Positions 25,318 to 36,668 of a stretch of 64,000 nucleotides of DNA are shown in pieces. The translations under genes were made by a program, and so were the position numbers. The notes under the pieces were generated by a model. The model saw nothing but the letters and a program-made list of their open reading frames with translations. It was not told the origin of the DNA and did not search any database. Source of the stretch: Oasisia sp. SBJ-2009 (lineage: Eukaryota > Annelida > Polychaeta > Sabellida > Siboglinidae); the NCBI GenBank assembly GCA_964017155.1, contig OZ024858.1, forward strand, positions 22,083,657-22,147,656, read 5' to 3'. Each line of letters begins with the position of its first letter. Position 1 is the first letter of the stretch.

Positions 25318-26720
25318 CTTTCTGTATGCTCAGTTGTGATGTCAGGCAGAACACATACTGGCATCAGGCGCACTCTTTCTTCGTGTTTACAAGGATAACG
25401 CTTGGGTTGAAATGAGTGTCAAAATGTGTTATTGTGCGATATTCCGATGTACAATATACACTGGTCATCATACAGAACATGCATTTATCTTAAGATTCCA
25501 CATGAACTAAATTTGTTTGAAAAATTGAAACCAGATGTTTCACGGAGGCCTGTCTGAGCTTCAAAATCGCCGCCGTCTTCAGCTCGTTTTCAAAATAATA
25601 ATTATTGATTGCATCCCCCTGTGACATAATCCACACCAGGACACATACATTACAAACAGATAGTATGTATTTAACGTCAGAAATAAACATTGTGTAAGCC
25701 ATTTATAATCACTAGTATGCTGATGTATGAAGGAGGAGTTGTATATTTAATATAACACTTTAAATCCGGCAGTAGAATCCCTTTGCCATGGCTCAATTGT
25801 TAGATGCATTCGTTAGGTGTGTTCACTTTTAGAATCGGAGGACACAGGTTGGAACCTTTAACAAAATAATAATTATTATAATATAATAATAATAATAAAA
25901 GTTGTATGTTGTAGACTACTGTTTGCAAGTTTAATATTTGTAGTAATTACTTATATATGCCATGGATGAATTTAATTTATCAAGACATCACAATTTGTTT
26001 TCACGTGTAGTAACAATAATTTAAATTTTAAATTACACATCATTGGTATATACAGTTATCATATTTTCAGTTTCATCATGAATAAATAATTACTACAACA
26101 ATAAAAACACACGTCGTACCCCATTCATTGATTTTAAATCATTTGGTTTATGATTATTATGTAATAAAAACAAACAAAAGTGTATAGAATATTAATGGTA
26201 TTGTGTCAGGTTCGAACTGGTGTCCTTCCGATTGTAAAATCGATGCACCTAATGATCACATTTACCAACTGAGGTATGGCGACCAGCGGGATTCCACTAG
26301 CAGATTTAAAGTGTTAATGTATGAGGCTGAATGTTTGTGATGTATACATGTGTTGTTGCATGGATTATCTTCTGAGGACAGTGGAATTGATGCATTTAAA
26401 AAAAAAACAGCCAAAGGCAGCAGCAAATCTAATGTTCAGTCAGGCCTCCTCAAAAGCTCTTGCTTCAATTTTATAAGAACATTTCATTCGTGTGGCGTTG
26501 TAAGATAAATATTTGTTCCCTGTGATGACTATTGTTTGTATTACATCGGAATATCGCACATTAATTTATTATGATGCTCATTTTGACACAAACACTATCC
26601 TTGTAAACATGCACTTAATACGTAGAAAGCATCCGCATTATGTCAGTATGTGTCATCTTTGATGCCATGATACCGTATCATCCATCACCTTGCTAATTAA
26701 GTTGCAGCTTCCCGTTTTGC
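25318..26720. repeat. 1.4-kb imperfect palindrome with tRNA-like segments in both arms
   Basis: The left arm (about 25318-25975) and the reverse complement of the right arm (about 26055-26720) align along their whole length. Shared landmarks are TTTACAAGGATA, TGCGATATTCCGATGTA, GGAGGCCTG, ACTTTAAATC and GTAGTAATTA. Each arm holds a tRNA-like segment: 25785-25857 (+) and 26208-26281 (-), with a box-A-like CTCAGTTGGTAAATG and a box-B-like AGTTCGAACC on the minus copy. Loop length is only about 80 bp. Divergence between arms is substantial, with indels. It could be a fold-back transposon with very long TIRs or two head-to-head copies of a tRNA-derived repeat. Confidence 0.75.
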
Positions 26721-27184
26721 TGACGGGTTTAAAACTTTCATTAAAAATGTTTCCTACAAATTAATTTATATTTATTTTTCAAATGTTGTCAAATGCTATA
26801 TACATATTTAATCTTTGTCTACATGGAAAGCAAATTTTAGGTATTGCGTTGTTTCTATTCCTTTTAAAATCCCATGCATTTGACAAATTTGTTTTCAGAC
26901 TTCAGTTACTTATTGTGCCGAGTAACAGATGTGGAATGTTAGTTGAGTTATCGCTTCAAGTTGAGAGGTCAATGAGGCAGAACTGTGTTAAAGCAAATAG
27001 GGACATGTGGGTTTCTTGCTCCATCCAATAAAGTATCTTCATAGAAATGGTGATTACTTAAATGAATTCCTTACATTAACTGACAGATGAGATGTAGACT
27101 AGTTGATCATCAGCAGCAGTGCAGAAAAGACATTGCTTTGACTTGACGTTTGTAACAAGTGGACTACGATAGTCGTTGACTTGT
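26721..27184. other. Unique non-coding stretch
   Basis: AT-rich, no supported gene. An 82-codon frame (26783-27031) has no recognised motif. Confidence 0.4.
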
Positions 27185-27440
27185 GCAGTGGTACAGACTG
27201 TACACTGACATGTACAGTGGTACAGACTGTATACTGACATGTACAGTGGTACAGACTGTATACTGACATGTACAGTGGTACAGACTGTATACTGACATGT
27301 ACAGTGGTACAGACTGTATACTGACATGTACAGTGGTACAGACTGTACACTGACATGTACAGTGGTATAGACTATACAGTTGCATGTACAATGGTACAGA
27401 CTGTACACTGACATGTACAGGGGTACAGACTGTACATGTT
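27185..27440. repeat. 29-bp minisatellite with palindromic core
   Basis: About nine units containing GTACAGTGGTACAGACTGTA. TACAGACTGTA is self-complementary around one base. Confidence 0.94.
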
Positions 27441-27479
27441 GTGCTGGTTGGGCATTGGTGACAGTTGTCCAAAGTGTGG

Positions 27480-28785
27480 CAGTATGTCTTCCTGAGCACT
27501 GACATGTGTGTCTTCCTGAGCATTGACAAGTGTGTCTTCCTGAGCACTGACATGTGTGTCTTCCTGAGCACTGACAAGTGTGTTTTCCTGAGCACTGACA
27601 TGTGTGTCTTTCTGAGCACTGACAAGTGTGTCTTCCTGAGCACTGACATGTGTGTCTTCCTGAGCATTGACAATGGCAGTATGCTGCATCGTTTTCTTGA
27701 GCACCTGACAGTACCAGTGTGTCTTCCTGAGCACTGCCAGTACCAGTATGTCTTCCTGAGCACTGGCAGTACCAGTGTGTCTTCCTGAGTAGACAGTACC
27801 AGTGTGTCTTCCTGAGCACTGACAGTACCAGTGTGTCTTCCTGAGCACTGGCAGTACCAGGGTGTCTTCCTGAGTAGACAGTACCAGTGTGTATTCCTGA
27901 GCACTGACAGTACCAGTGTGTCTTCCTGAGCACTGACAGTACCAGTGTGTCTTCCTGAGCACTGACAGTACCAGGGTGTCTTCCTGAGCACTGACAGTAC
28001 CAGTGTGTCTTCCTGAGCTCTGCCAGTACCAGTGTGTCTTCCTGAGCACTGCCAGTACAAGTGTGTCTTCCTGAGCACTGACAGTACCAGTGTGTCTTCC
28101 TGAGCACTGACAGTACCAGTGTGTCTTCCTGAGCTCTGCCAGTACCAGTGTGTCTTCCTGAGCACTGCCAGTACAAGTGTGTCTTCCTGAGCACTGACAG
28201 TACCAGTGTGTCTTCCTGAGCACTGACAGTACCAGTGTTTCTTCCTGAGCACTGACAGTACCAGTGTTTCTTCCTGAGCACTGACAGTACCAGCGTGTCT
28301 TCCTGAGCACTGACAGTACCAGTGTGTCTTCCTGAGCACTGACAGTACCAGTGTTTCTTCCTGAGCACTGACAGTACCAGCGTGTCTTCCTGAGCACTGA
28401 CAGTACCAGTGTGTCTTCCTGAGCACTGACAGTACCAGTGTGTCTTCCTGAGCTCTGCCAGTACCAGTGTGTCTTCCTGAGCACTGCCAGTACAAGTGTG
28501 TCTTCCTGAGCACTGCCAGTACAAGTGTGTCTTCCTGAGCACTGACAGTACCAGTGTGTCTTCCTGAGCACTGCCAGTACAAGTGTGTCTTCCTGAGCAC
28601 TGACAGTACCAGTGTGTCTTCCTGAGCACTGACAGTACCAGCGTGTCTTCCTGAGCACTGACAGTACCAGTGTTTCTTCCTGAGCACTGACAGTACCAGT
28701 GTGTCTTCCTGAGCACTGACAGTACCAGCGTGTCTTCCTGAGCACTGCCAGTACCAGTGTTTCTTCCTGAGCACTGACAGTGACT
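27480..28785. repeat. 24-bp array passing into a 29-bp array
   Basis: From 27480 to 27675 the unit is 24 bp (GTCTTCCTGAGCACTGACA plus TGTGT). From about 27695 to 28785 a related 29-bp unit (TCTTCCTGAGCACTGACAGT plus ACCAGTGTG) takes over in about 38 copies. The two share TCTTCCTGAGCACTG and differ by the presence of the GTACCA block. Long minus-strand frames of 457-546 codons are open in all three phases and are not genes. Confidence 0.96.
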
Positions 28786-29320
28786 GTCAGTGGTGGTATG
28801 TCAGTTTAATCGGCTGCCCGCTGTATCTTGGCTAATATTAGCACACCAGGATGTTGCCGTTTGGCGTTGCATGTATATATAAGGAGGACTTGATGAAGCA
28901 CTGGCTTCTCTACGAGTCACTTATGGCCATCAAGGTGCACATGTGGCATGCAGATCCAGCGTTTTATTTACAAAACGTTTCCTCTTTCATACGACATCAA
29001 GTAAGAAGAAAGGTGTTGTGTTGTGTAAGTAACTGGTGACATAGCTGTGTGTGTCACAGTGACACACCAGTGTGTTTTCTCTTATTTTGCTCTGTGGGTA
29101 ATGAGTGACCACTAAGTACGACTTTTCAATGACAAATATCTATGACATTTCCATAAGAGAGATGTGAAATTCACGATGTATGTGTATGTTGTATTTATTA
29201 TTTGTGAGATGATGACTACAATTATAATGTAGATTAGGCATTTCTAAGTCAAGATTTAGAAATTGTTTAATTATGTTTTTATGTGTATTTTGTTTTATTT
29301 GAGAATGGTAAATAGGAAGG
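28786..29320. other. Unique stretch with one weak exon candidate
   Basis: The plus frame 28851-29000 (MLPFGVACIYKEDLMKHWLL...) ends at CATCAA followed by GTAAGA, a fair splice donor. Neither a family nor a partner exon is recognised, so it is not called as a gene. The last 20 bases resemble a unit of the 32-bp array found beyond the MITE. Confidence 0.25.
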
Positions 29321-29622
29321 GGGCATTCCATGTCAAATCAATCAAAACCAGGGTGAAATTTACATGACCGTCTTCGATTTTGATGAAATTTAGTGTGTTG
29401 GTCATGAATCTATGCGTCTCACCAATTGTTAGGTCAATCTGACCTTCAGGTCCAGAGATAGAGGTCATCAAACTTTGACCCGACCTGACGGCCTTCCAGG
29501 TGTCATAACTCCACTTCTAGGTGACCTACAGATGGGATGTGGTGTCATTTTAAAGCTAATAGAATTTCATCAAAATTGAAGATGGTCATATAAATTCTTG
29601 ATTGATTTTACGTGGGATGCCC
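29321..29622. mobile_element. 302-bp MITE with ~60-bp terminal inverted repeats
   Basis: The left end GGGCATTCCATGTCAAATCA and the reverse complement of the right end (GGGCATCCCACGTAAAATCA) match, and the similarity continues inwards to a shared TTTTGATGAAATT about 55-70 bp from each tip. No ORF is present. The sequence left of it (GAGAATGGTAAATAGGAAGG) and right of it (AGAACTGTTCAC) are pieces of the 32-bp minisatellite, so the element sits at the edge of or within that array. Confidence 0.85.
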
Positions 29623-30312
29623 TAAAGAACTGTTCACAAGAAAATGGATAAATAGGACAATCTGTTCACATGAGAATGGATAAATAAGAAGAACTGTTCA
29701 CGAGAGAATGGATAAATAGGAAGAACTGTTCACATGAGAATGGATAAATAGGAAGAACTGTTAATGAGAGAATGGATAAATAGGAAGAACTGTTCACGAG
29801 AGAATGGATAAATAGGAAGAACTGTTCACATGAGAATGGATAAATAGGAAGAACTGTTAATGAGAGAATGGATAAATAGGAAGAACTGTTCACGAGAGAA
29901 TGGATAAATAGGAAGAACTGTTCACAAGAGAATGGATAAATAGGAAGAACTGTTAATGAGAGAATGGATAAATAGGAAGAACTGTTAATGAGAGAATGGA
30001 TAAATAGGTAGAACTGTTCACATGAGAATGGATAAATAGGTAGAACTGTTCACATGAGAATGGATAAATAGGAAGAACTGTTAATGAGAGAATGGATAAA
30101 TAGGAAGAACTGTTAATGAGAGAATGGATAAATAGGTAGAACTGTTCACATGAGAATGGATAAATAGGTAGAGCTGTTCACAAGAGAATGGATAAATAGG
30201 AAGAACTGTTAATGAGAGAATGGATAAATAGGAAGAACTGTTAATGAGAGAATGGATAAATAGGTAGAACTGTTCACATGAGAATGGATAAATAGGTAGA
30301 ACTGTTCACAAT
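29623..30312. repeat. 32-bp minisatellite
   Basis: About 21 units sharing GAGAATGGATAAATAGG. Three unit types (ACTGTTCACATGAGA, ACTGTTCACGAGAGA and ACTGTTAATGAGAGA) recur in a repeated order, which indicates a higher-order period of several units. Confidence 0.95.
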
Positions 30313-31018
30313 CCTGACTAAGGGTCTCATTCTACCCACAGTGAAAAATTGCTTCTGACTTATAAATGGATTAGGTGGAAATAGCAGCAGTTCCTGGTAA
30401 GACGTCAGTCTGAGAGCAGTGTGCAGTCACAAGATCGTTCACCTTGATGCATTTGAACCACCCTCGCATCAGTATATTTCATCCCACTGGGCAACTCAAT
30501 GCCTCTGGTGATCCTAGCCTCAGGTTCTGTTCCAAATGTGACACAGTCACACCACGGCAGCATTGCTTACAGGTGAAGGTGTCTATTCTGTGGCTGGTGG
30601 GGCTTAAAATAGTTCAGTTGATGTGTGGTAAATAAAACATTATGGCGTCTTCAGAGTTGTGTAGCTTCAGTTGCTGTGTTTATAAACACAAATTGGAAGA
30701 GCCTGATACAGCGTTACTTTCCAGAATTCTTGCCACGTAGCTGTTGATAAATCCTATAAAAACCTGTGTTAATCATTAGAAAACTGCCACAGTTTTGATG
30801 GGTTACACATTTGGCGTATACACACTAGGTATGTGTGTGTGTACACACTAGGTATGTGCGTATAAACACTAGGTATGTGATGTTGTCTGCCTAGAGGCAT
30901 CTGCAAGAGAACTGGTTGTAGTTATGTTGTTTATTAGATGTTTTGCTACTAATTTTCCTGTCTGACAGGCCTAGTTTGGGTGGGGGGGGGTGGCAGGCAC
31001 TGAAGTTGACACTGAGGG
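30313..31018. other. Unique stretch with one weak exon candidate
   Basis: The frame 30444-30572 (MHLNHPRISIF..., then FCSKCDTVTPRQHCLQ) ends at a strong donor-like TTACAG followed by GTGAAG, and the Cys-x2-Cys...His-Cys pattern is zinc-knuckle-like. No acceptor with a pyrimidine tract precedes it and no partner exon was found. A short TACACACTAGGTATGTG repeat lies at about 30818-30880. Confidence 0.25.
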
Positions 31019-31555
31019 GTGTGTGTGTGTGCGTGCGTGCATGTGCATCTGCGTGTGCATGTGCGTGTCAGTGTGCGTGTGTGTGTGTGTGCGTGCGTGC
31101 GTGCGGGCGGGCGGGCGGGCGGGCGGGCGGGTGGGTGGGTGGATGGATGGTTTGTGTGTTTAGCAATGTTATATATGATGTCTGAATGTATGTATTGTTC
31201 AGCAGAAAAACACACAAGGAAGAGAGGGGAGAGGGGACAGGGGAGAGGGGAGAGGGGACAGGGGACAGGGGACAGGGGAGAGGGGAGAGGGGACAGGGGA
31301 GAGGGGACAGGGGACAGGGGACAGGGGAGAGGGGAGAGGGGAGAGGGGAGAGGGGAGAGGGGAGAGGGGACAGGGGACAGGGGAGAGGGGAGAGGGGAGA
31401 GGGGAGAGGGGAGCACATCGAGGCAGGGAGGCAGAGGCAGAGGGCCTGGGAGACAAGAAAAAGCAGAGGCAGATAGAGGAGTGTGGGGAAAGGAGGAGGG
31501 AGGGAGAGGGAGAGAGGGAGGAAGGGAGAGGGAGAGAGGGAGACAGCAACAGACT
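31019..31555. repeat. GT-rich, GGGC, and 7-bp GGGGAGA/GGGGACA low-complexity arrays
   Basis: Three successive tracts: (GT)/(GCGT) with a (GCGG) run to about 31140, unique sequence to 31200, and then about 30 units of GGGGAGA/GGGGACA-type sequence (31205-31415) grading into AGGGAGAG. The G-run periodicity is of a kind able to form G-quadruplexes on the plus strand. Confidence 0.93.
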
Positions 31556-31680
31556 GATAGACAGACCAAGACAAGAAGGGAGGTAGAGAGATGTTTGCAG
31601 TGTGAAGCTGTGAACATGTTAATCATATGTGTTTCAGCTGTGTTTGTGAGAGGTTAGTGTCATGTGCATTGTTCACCAGA

Positions 31681-31730
31681 TAAACAACAACAGCAACAAC
31701 AACAACAACAGCAACAACAACAACAAGAAC
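31681..31730. repeat. (CAA)n/(CAG) trinucleotide microsatellite
   Basis: About sixteen CAA triplets with interspersed CAG and a terminal AAG. Confidence 0.95.
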
Positions 31731-32160
31731 ATTCCAGTAGTTGATCATTGATGTAGTATTTGTCTTAGTTTTTATGGTGGCCAACTGCTTAGATGCTAAT
31801 TTGTACAGTTTAGCTTGAATTAATTACCATAGTTTTACCATTACATAAATTTCATTCACCTCATTGGGTAAACTCTGTGTTTTGTTTAATGTTAATTTAC
31901 AGGAATCAGTTATATTCACCACCTTCAACCAGGAGAATGCATAAATCACTTATAAAAGAAAAGAAGGGTGGAAAGGAACGTGGAATAAGAAACCGATAGA
32001 AAACAGAAATAGACACATTTTCTTGTGATAAATGTTGATGAACATTTTTTCTTTATAATGAAAATGTTACAGAAGATAAAGGAGGTATTCATTTGACAGC
32101 AAAAGGAGATGTATTAAGACCTGAAGGAAATGATACAGGAAGGTGACATTTGACAGGAAT
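31731..32160. other. Unique AT-rich non-coding stretch
   Basis: Nothing recognisable. Confidence 0.5.
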
Positions 32161-32226
32161 CTGGTGGGTGGGTGGGTGGGTGGGTGGGTGGGTGGGTGGG
32201 TGGGTGGGTGGGTGGGTGGGTGGGTG
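32161..32226. repeat. (TGGG)n microsatellite
   Basis: Sixteen perfect TGGG units. The G-runs could stack as a G-quadruplex. Confidence 0.97.
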
Positions 32227-33539
32227 ACCTGGTCCAATGACGTCACCAGGGAATCTTCACAGAGACACCACAAAAGGCTTAAATGACATTACACTCTGGT
32301 GGTTTTGCAAAGTAGCGCATCATCTTTCGTGATTGAAAAAAGACTCGGGAGAGAAAATTAAATTTGCCGATGCAGAAGGTCGTAGTCTGGTGGCTGCCAT
32401 TCACGGGCAGCTATTGTGATGTGCGGTAAAAACGACACTGTGCTGTGAGATGCCTGCATTATTGCATTACTCCAGTGACGTGTGGTATGTTGCCAGGAAA
32501 CTGTGTTCACACTGCATGACGTGGGGAATACTGCTATCTGGTAATATGGTTTGTGCTATATAACATTTGAGTGTCAGCATGTTGTAATAGTTACAGTTTA
32601 TACTGGCTGGCACAACTACAGGAACGGTAAATAGACAGCCTTCCTGATGTTTGTTTTCTGCGAGAATTGACTGGCAAATGGGACAGTTGGACAGATTGCA
32701 ATAACATGTTACTCTCTAATACTGAAGAGTCACATGTGTTGACATTGTATGGTTGCAGTTATACATGGTTACATTGTGTTTTTATCTATTCACTAGGTGT
32801 AGGATTAGTCAAAAACTGCCAGCGATTACCATACTATTTGACTACTTCCGAGTCCCTTGTATGTGACTGTCCCTGGTGAACTGTCATAAACAGTCCTCTC
32901 ATAAACGTGGACACTGCAGTGTCATAAAGTAACTCAATAAATGTGTACTTAAGTCTGGTCAGTGCCAGGTCTGGTCATTTCTGTTGATGACTATTTTGAC
33001 AGTCAGAGATTGGAACAGGAAGGGAAGAACCCAGAATGACGATTACATCCCTTCACACTAGTGGGATCACCTCCCCCTCCCCAGATTCAGTCCATGTTGA
33101 CTGCCACTGGAAGCGAGTGAAGGGTTCACCTTCCTGTGGCTCAATGTTTGATCTCATCCATCTCTCCTTGCTGTCTGTCTGCTGTCTGCTGTCTGCTGTC
33201 TGCTGTCTCCTCCACCTACTTGCTTCAAATTTATGATCCTGGATGTCTACAGGAACTCAGTGTGTGTAGCTGAATCTTGGGTCTATGGTCTCATCTGATC
33301 TGTGGGGTCACACAGGAGGGGTCATATAGGGGGTCACAAACTCAACATGTCTGTGATTAGCCAGGTTTGCAGAAAGGCAAAGAACGAGCCAGAAGTGATG
33401 GCTCCTTATATTGATCTCAGGTCAGGACAATTTATTCCCATTAATATTTAAATAAAAACTATGGGCACTGGCGGTGCTGACAAGGTGCAGATGAGGCCAT
33501 TTGCAAAAACATTACCATTAGTCCTGGTGTTGTCCCTGT
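32227..33539. other. Unique non-coding stretch
   Basis: No supported gene. A short CTGCTGTCTG run occurs at about 33168-33206. Confidence 0.5.
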
Positions 33540-33892
33540 GGTTGCAGGGGTGTCACACCCTGTTATGTAGGTGCCACACCCTGTAGTTGTGGGGGTGTCA
33601 CACCCTGTTGTTGTGTGGGTGTCACACCCTGTTGTTGTGGGGGTGTCACACCCTGTGGTCATGGAGGTGTTACACCCTGTTGGGGGTGTCACACCCTGTG
33701 ATCGTGGGGGTGTCACACCCTGTTGTTGTGGGGGTGTCACACCCTGTGATCGTGGGGGTGTCACACCCTGTAGTTGTGGGGGTGTCACACCCTGTGATCG
33801 TGGGGGTGTCACACCCTGTAGTTGGGGGTGTCACACCCTGTTGTTGTGGGGGTGTCACACCCTGTAGTTGGGGGTGTCACACCCTGTGGTTG
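33540..33892. repeat. 24-bp minisatellite with palindromic GGGTGTCACACCC core
   Basis: About fifteen units of GGGGGTGTCACACCCTGT followed by a variable segment (AGTTGT, TGTTGT, GATCGT); two units lack part of it. GGGTGT-C-ACACCC is a perfect inverted repeat in every unit. Confidence 0.95.
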
Positions 33893-34258
33893 CTGGTAAA
33901 AAGAAGCATTCATTGTAACTGTTGGAGTGAGTGTCAGTTCTTCTGGTTTGTGGCAGGTACTCACAGACATATCCTGTTGAAGTAGCTGTGTTTGACTTGC
34001 TCTGGGGTCACATGTCATTTATGTCTGTGTAAGTGAGGCACCCCTTGTGGCTTGTCAAGAGGGGGTCACTCTACAGATTTTGAAAGGGTCAGATGTGGTC
34101 ACTCCTATTGTGATTATGTGTGTCCAGCTTCTGTGGTCAGCTGTTTACGTATGTGCTGTGGATTGTACTAAGATGTTTGTTTTCTTTCTTCAGAATTGTC
34201 GTTGCTGACTTGTGAAAGTGGCCGGCCGCCAAGTCTCACGTGAACTCTGAAGACATGC
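33893..34258. other. Unique non-coding stretch
   Basis: Nothing recognisable on either strand. Confidence 0.5.
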
Positions 34259-35305
34259 CCAGTGTGTAAGGTTGGTACCAACACTGTCCTTACTAGTACC
34301 AGCTGGTATCAACATTGGCCTCACTGGTACCAGCTGGTACCAACACTAGGCTAGCGCTGTGCCTAAAATCTGTTTAGCCAATTTGGCTAAAGGTCAGAAA
34401 TTTGTTTAGCCAAATGAGATTCTCTTTAGCCATTTTTTTAGATCAATTAAATTACCCGGTTTAAAAGTGCAAAACAAGACATAATATAATAAAAAATTCT
34501 ATACAATATCCACAAGAAAAAAAATTCCTATTTTAATTAACTAAACATTTATATATTTGTTAAACATATATAACGCAAACAAACATCCAGTATAATTTAA
34601 CAGAACATTGTTTAACAATAAAATGAACCCTGAACAACTGTTGGTAATTTTGCAAAAAATAAAGAAACAGCACCTAACACATACTATTAATGTAATCAAA
34701 TTTACATTACAGGTGTGTACAACATAAATTGAAAGATACACTTTTATAACAAGGTAAAATATTTATACTCTACTCTTGCTGCCCCGCAGTGATTCAAACA
34801 GTGTATTGATAATAATTATTACCTATCTTAAAACTTCATTTGACTGCTCAGTAATTTAATACAGTAATTTACCAAATTAGTTAACTCATAATAATAACTG
34901 TGGCTGACTGTAATCCTGGCCTGGGTGACGCAGGCTATATTTAATAAAACACGTTTTTGACATGCATCTTTCTATCTGTAATGTTTCTGGTGGTGAAACT
35001 TGTCAAACATACATGAATTACAATCTATATTGGCATTTTATTGAATAGTTACCAGATGGCACATTGATTAATCATTGACAATGCCATGTGACTGCGCCGG
35101 TGATACTGAGCGATACTATTACCAGCTGGTACCAACACTTCCCTCGCTACCATCTGCTGGTACCAACACTGCCATCTCCCCTGGTATTTGGTACCAACAC
35201 TAACCTCACTGTCACTAGTACCAACTGATATAAAAGCTACCTCTTCCTGCCAGTTGGTACCAATACCAGCACTGCCCTCAATGTAGCGGCACTAGTAGTA
35301 CCTGG
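34259..35305. repeat. ~29-bp GGTACCAGCTGGTACC minisatellite split by a ~760-bp AT-rich insertion
   Basis: Units with ACCAACACT and ACCAGCTGGTACC occur at 34270-34350 and again at about 35120-35260. Between them lies about 760 bp of AT-rich, different sequence, starting with a TTTAGCCAA motif that occurs three times (34372-34440). No TIR or coding capacity was found in the insert. The 16-bp palindrome GGTACCAGCTGGTACC is at 34326-34341. Confidence 0.7.
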
Positions 35306-35886
35306 CTGTGTATCCTTATGCAATATACAGGTGACGGGGAGTGATCATGTTAGACAGAAAATGGTGTGTCCCTCTTTATATCCACAAATGCCAGTTTATC
35401 AATAAACGATCAGCCATTAATCCATATAAATGATATGGACTAGGTACAGTGTAAGGCTTTTGTCATTTTGGCCAATACATTGCAAATAAATAATAATAAT
35501 AAATAAAGAAATGATAAATATTATTGACTCAGTACATGATCCGTCTGACTGTTACTAAACACGAGGATTGTAAATAGGACTTTAATTACTAACTGTGTCG
35601 TGTCAGTATTTATTAATATAACTGGTGGTTAGTTTCTGTTTTGAAGCTCATGTTGCTGCTATTGTGCCTCAAGGTCAATCAGAATGCTTTTTCATGCCAT
35701 CATTGCTGAGCACAATGCTAATTAATCCAATTATTTCTCGGTAACTTTATACAAGTGTATGAAGTAGCAGTTGCTTGACCATTTGATTTAGCAGTTTACA
35801 GTGTCAGAGACGACTGAGTTCTTTGTGTGGCTGGGACAGTGTGTGTTGCCAGGAAGGTGATGCATTAGTAGCCCGTAGTAATCATT
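35306..35886. other. Unique AT-rich non-coding stretch
   Basis: Nothing recognisable. Confidence 0.5.
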
Positions 35887-35944
35887 CTCTCTCTCTCTCA
35901 CTCTCCCCCCTCTCTCTCACTCTCTCTCTCTCTGTCTCTTTCTT

Positions 35945-35989
<45 letters not shown>

Positions 35990-35999
35990 GCTCTTGCTC

Positions 36000-36067
<68 letters not shown>
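35887..36067. repeat. (TC)n microsatellite
   Basis: About 180 bp of CT dinucleotides, interrupted in the left half (CACTCTCCCC, GTCTCTTTCTTT, GCTCTTGCTC) and pure in the right half. Confidence 0.97.
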
Positions 36068-36069
<2 letters not shown>

Positions 36070-36124
36070 ACACAACTATATCCAGTGCATAATAAAGATA
36101 CATTGTATGTAGCATATTCAACAA

Positions 36125-36668
36125 AACGTCCAAGTAAATACACTGACTCAGTCCATGCATACACACCCAGTTAATACACCGACTCAGTCCATGCATACAC
36201 ACCCAGTTAATACACCGACTCAGTCCATGCATACACACCCAGTTAATACACCGACTCAGTCCATGCATACACACCCAGTTAATACACCGACTCAGTCCAT
36301 GCATACACACCCAGTTAATACACCGACTCAGTCCATGCATACACACCCAGTTAATACACCGACTCAGTCCATGCATACACACCCAGTTAATACACCGACT
36401 CAGTCCATGCATACACACCCAGTTAATACACTGACTCAGTCCATGCATACACACCCAGTTAATACACTGACTCAGTCCATGCATACACACCCAGTTAATA
36501 CACCGACTAAGTCCATGCATACACACCCAGTTAATACACCGACTCAGTCCATGCATACACACACAGTTAATACACTGACTCAGTCCATGCATACACACCC
36601 AGTTAATACACTGACTCAGTCCATGCATACACACCCAGTTAATACACTGACTCAGTCCATGCATACAC
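36125..36668. repeat. 36-bp minisatellite
   Basis: Fifteen units with core CAGTCCATGCATACACACCC and linker AGTTAATACACCGACT. The only common variant is CACTGACT for CACCGACT, concentrated in the right half. Both strands are open in one frame because 36 is a multiple of three. Confidence 0.97.

Noticed and set aside
25785..26281. Pair of tRNA genes in opposite orientation
   Set aside because: Box-like motifs are degenerate, the stems do not fold well by eye, and both sit within diverged palindrome arms.
27076..28774. Minus-strand ORFs of 457-546 codons
   Set aside because: They lie in 24/29-bp arrays, and all three minus frames are open with the same short Cys/Trp/Thr repeats. This is what a stop-free repeat with a period not divisible by three produces.
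31019..31657. 212- and 225-codon ORFs on opposite strands
   Set aside because: They follow 7-bp and GT-rich low-complexity tracts and have no non-repetitive coding segment.
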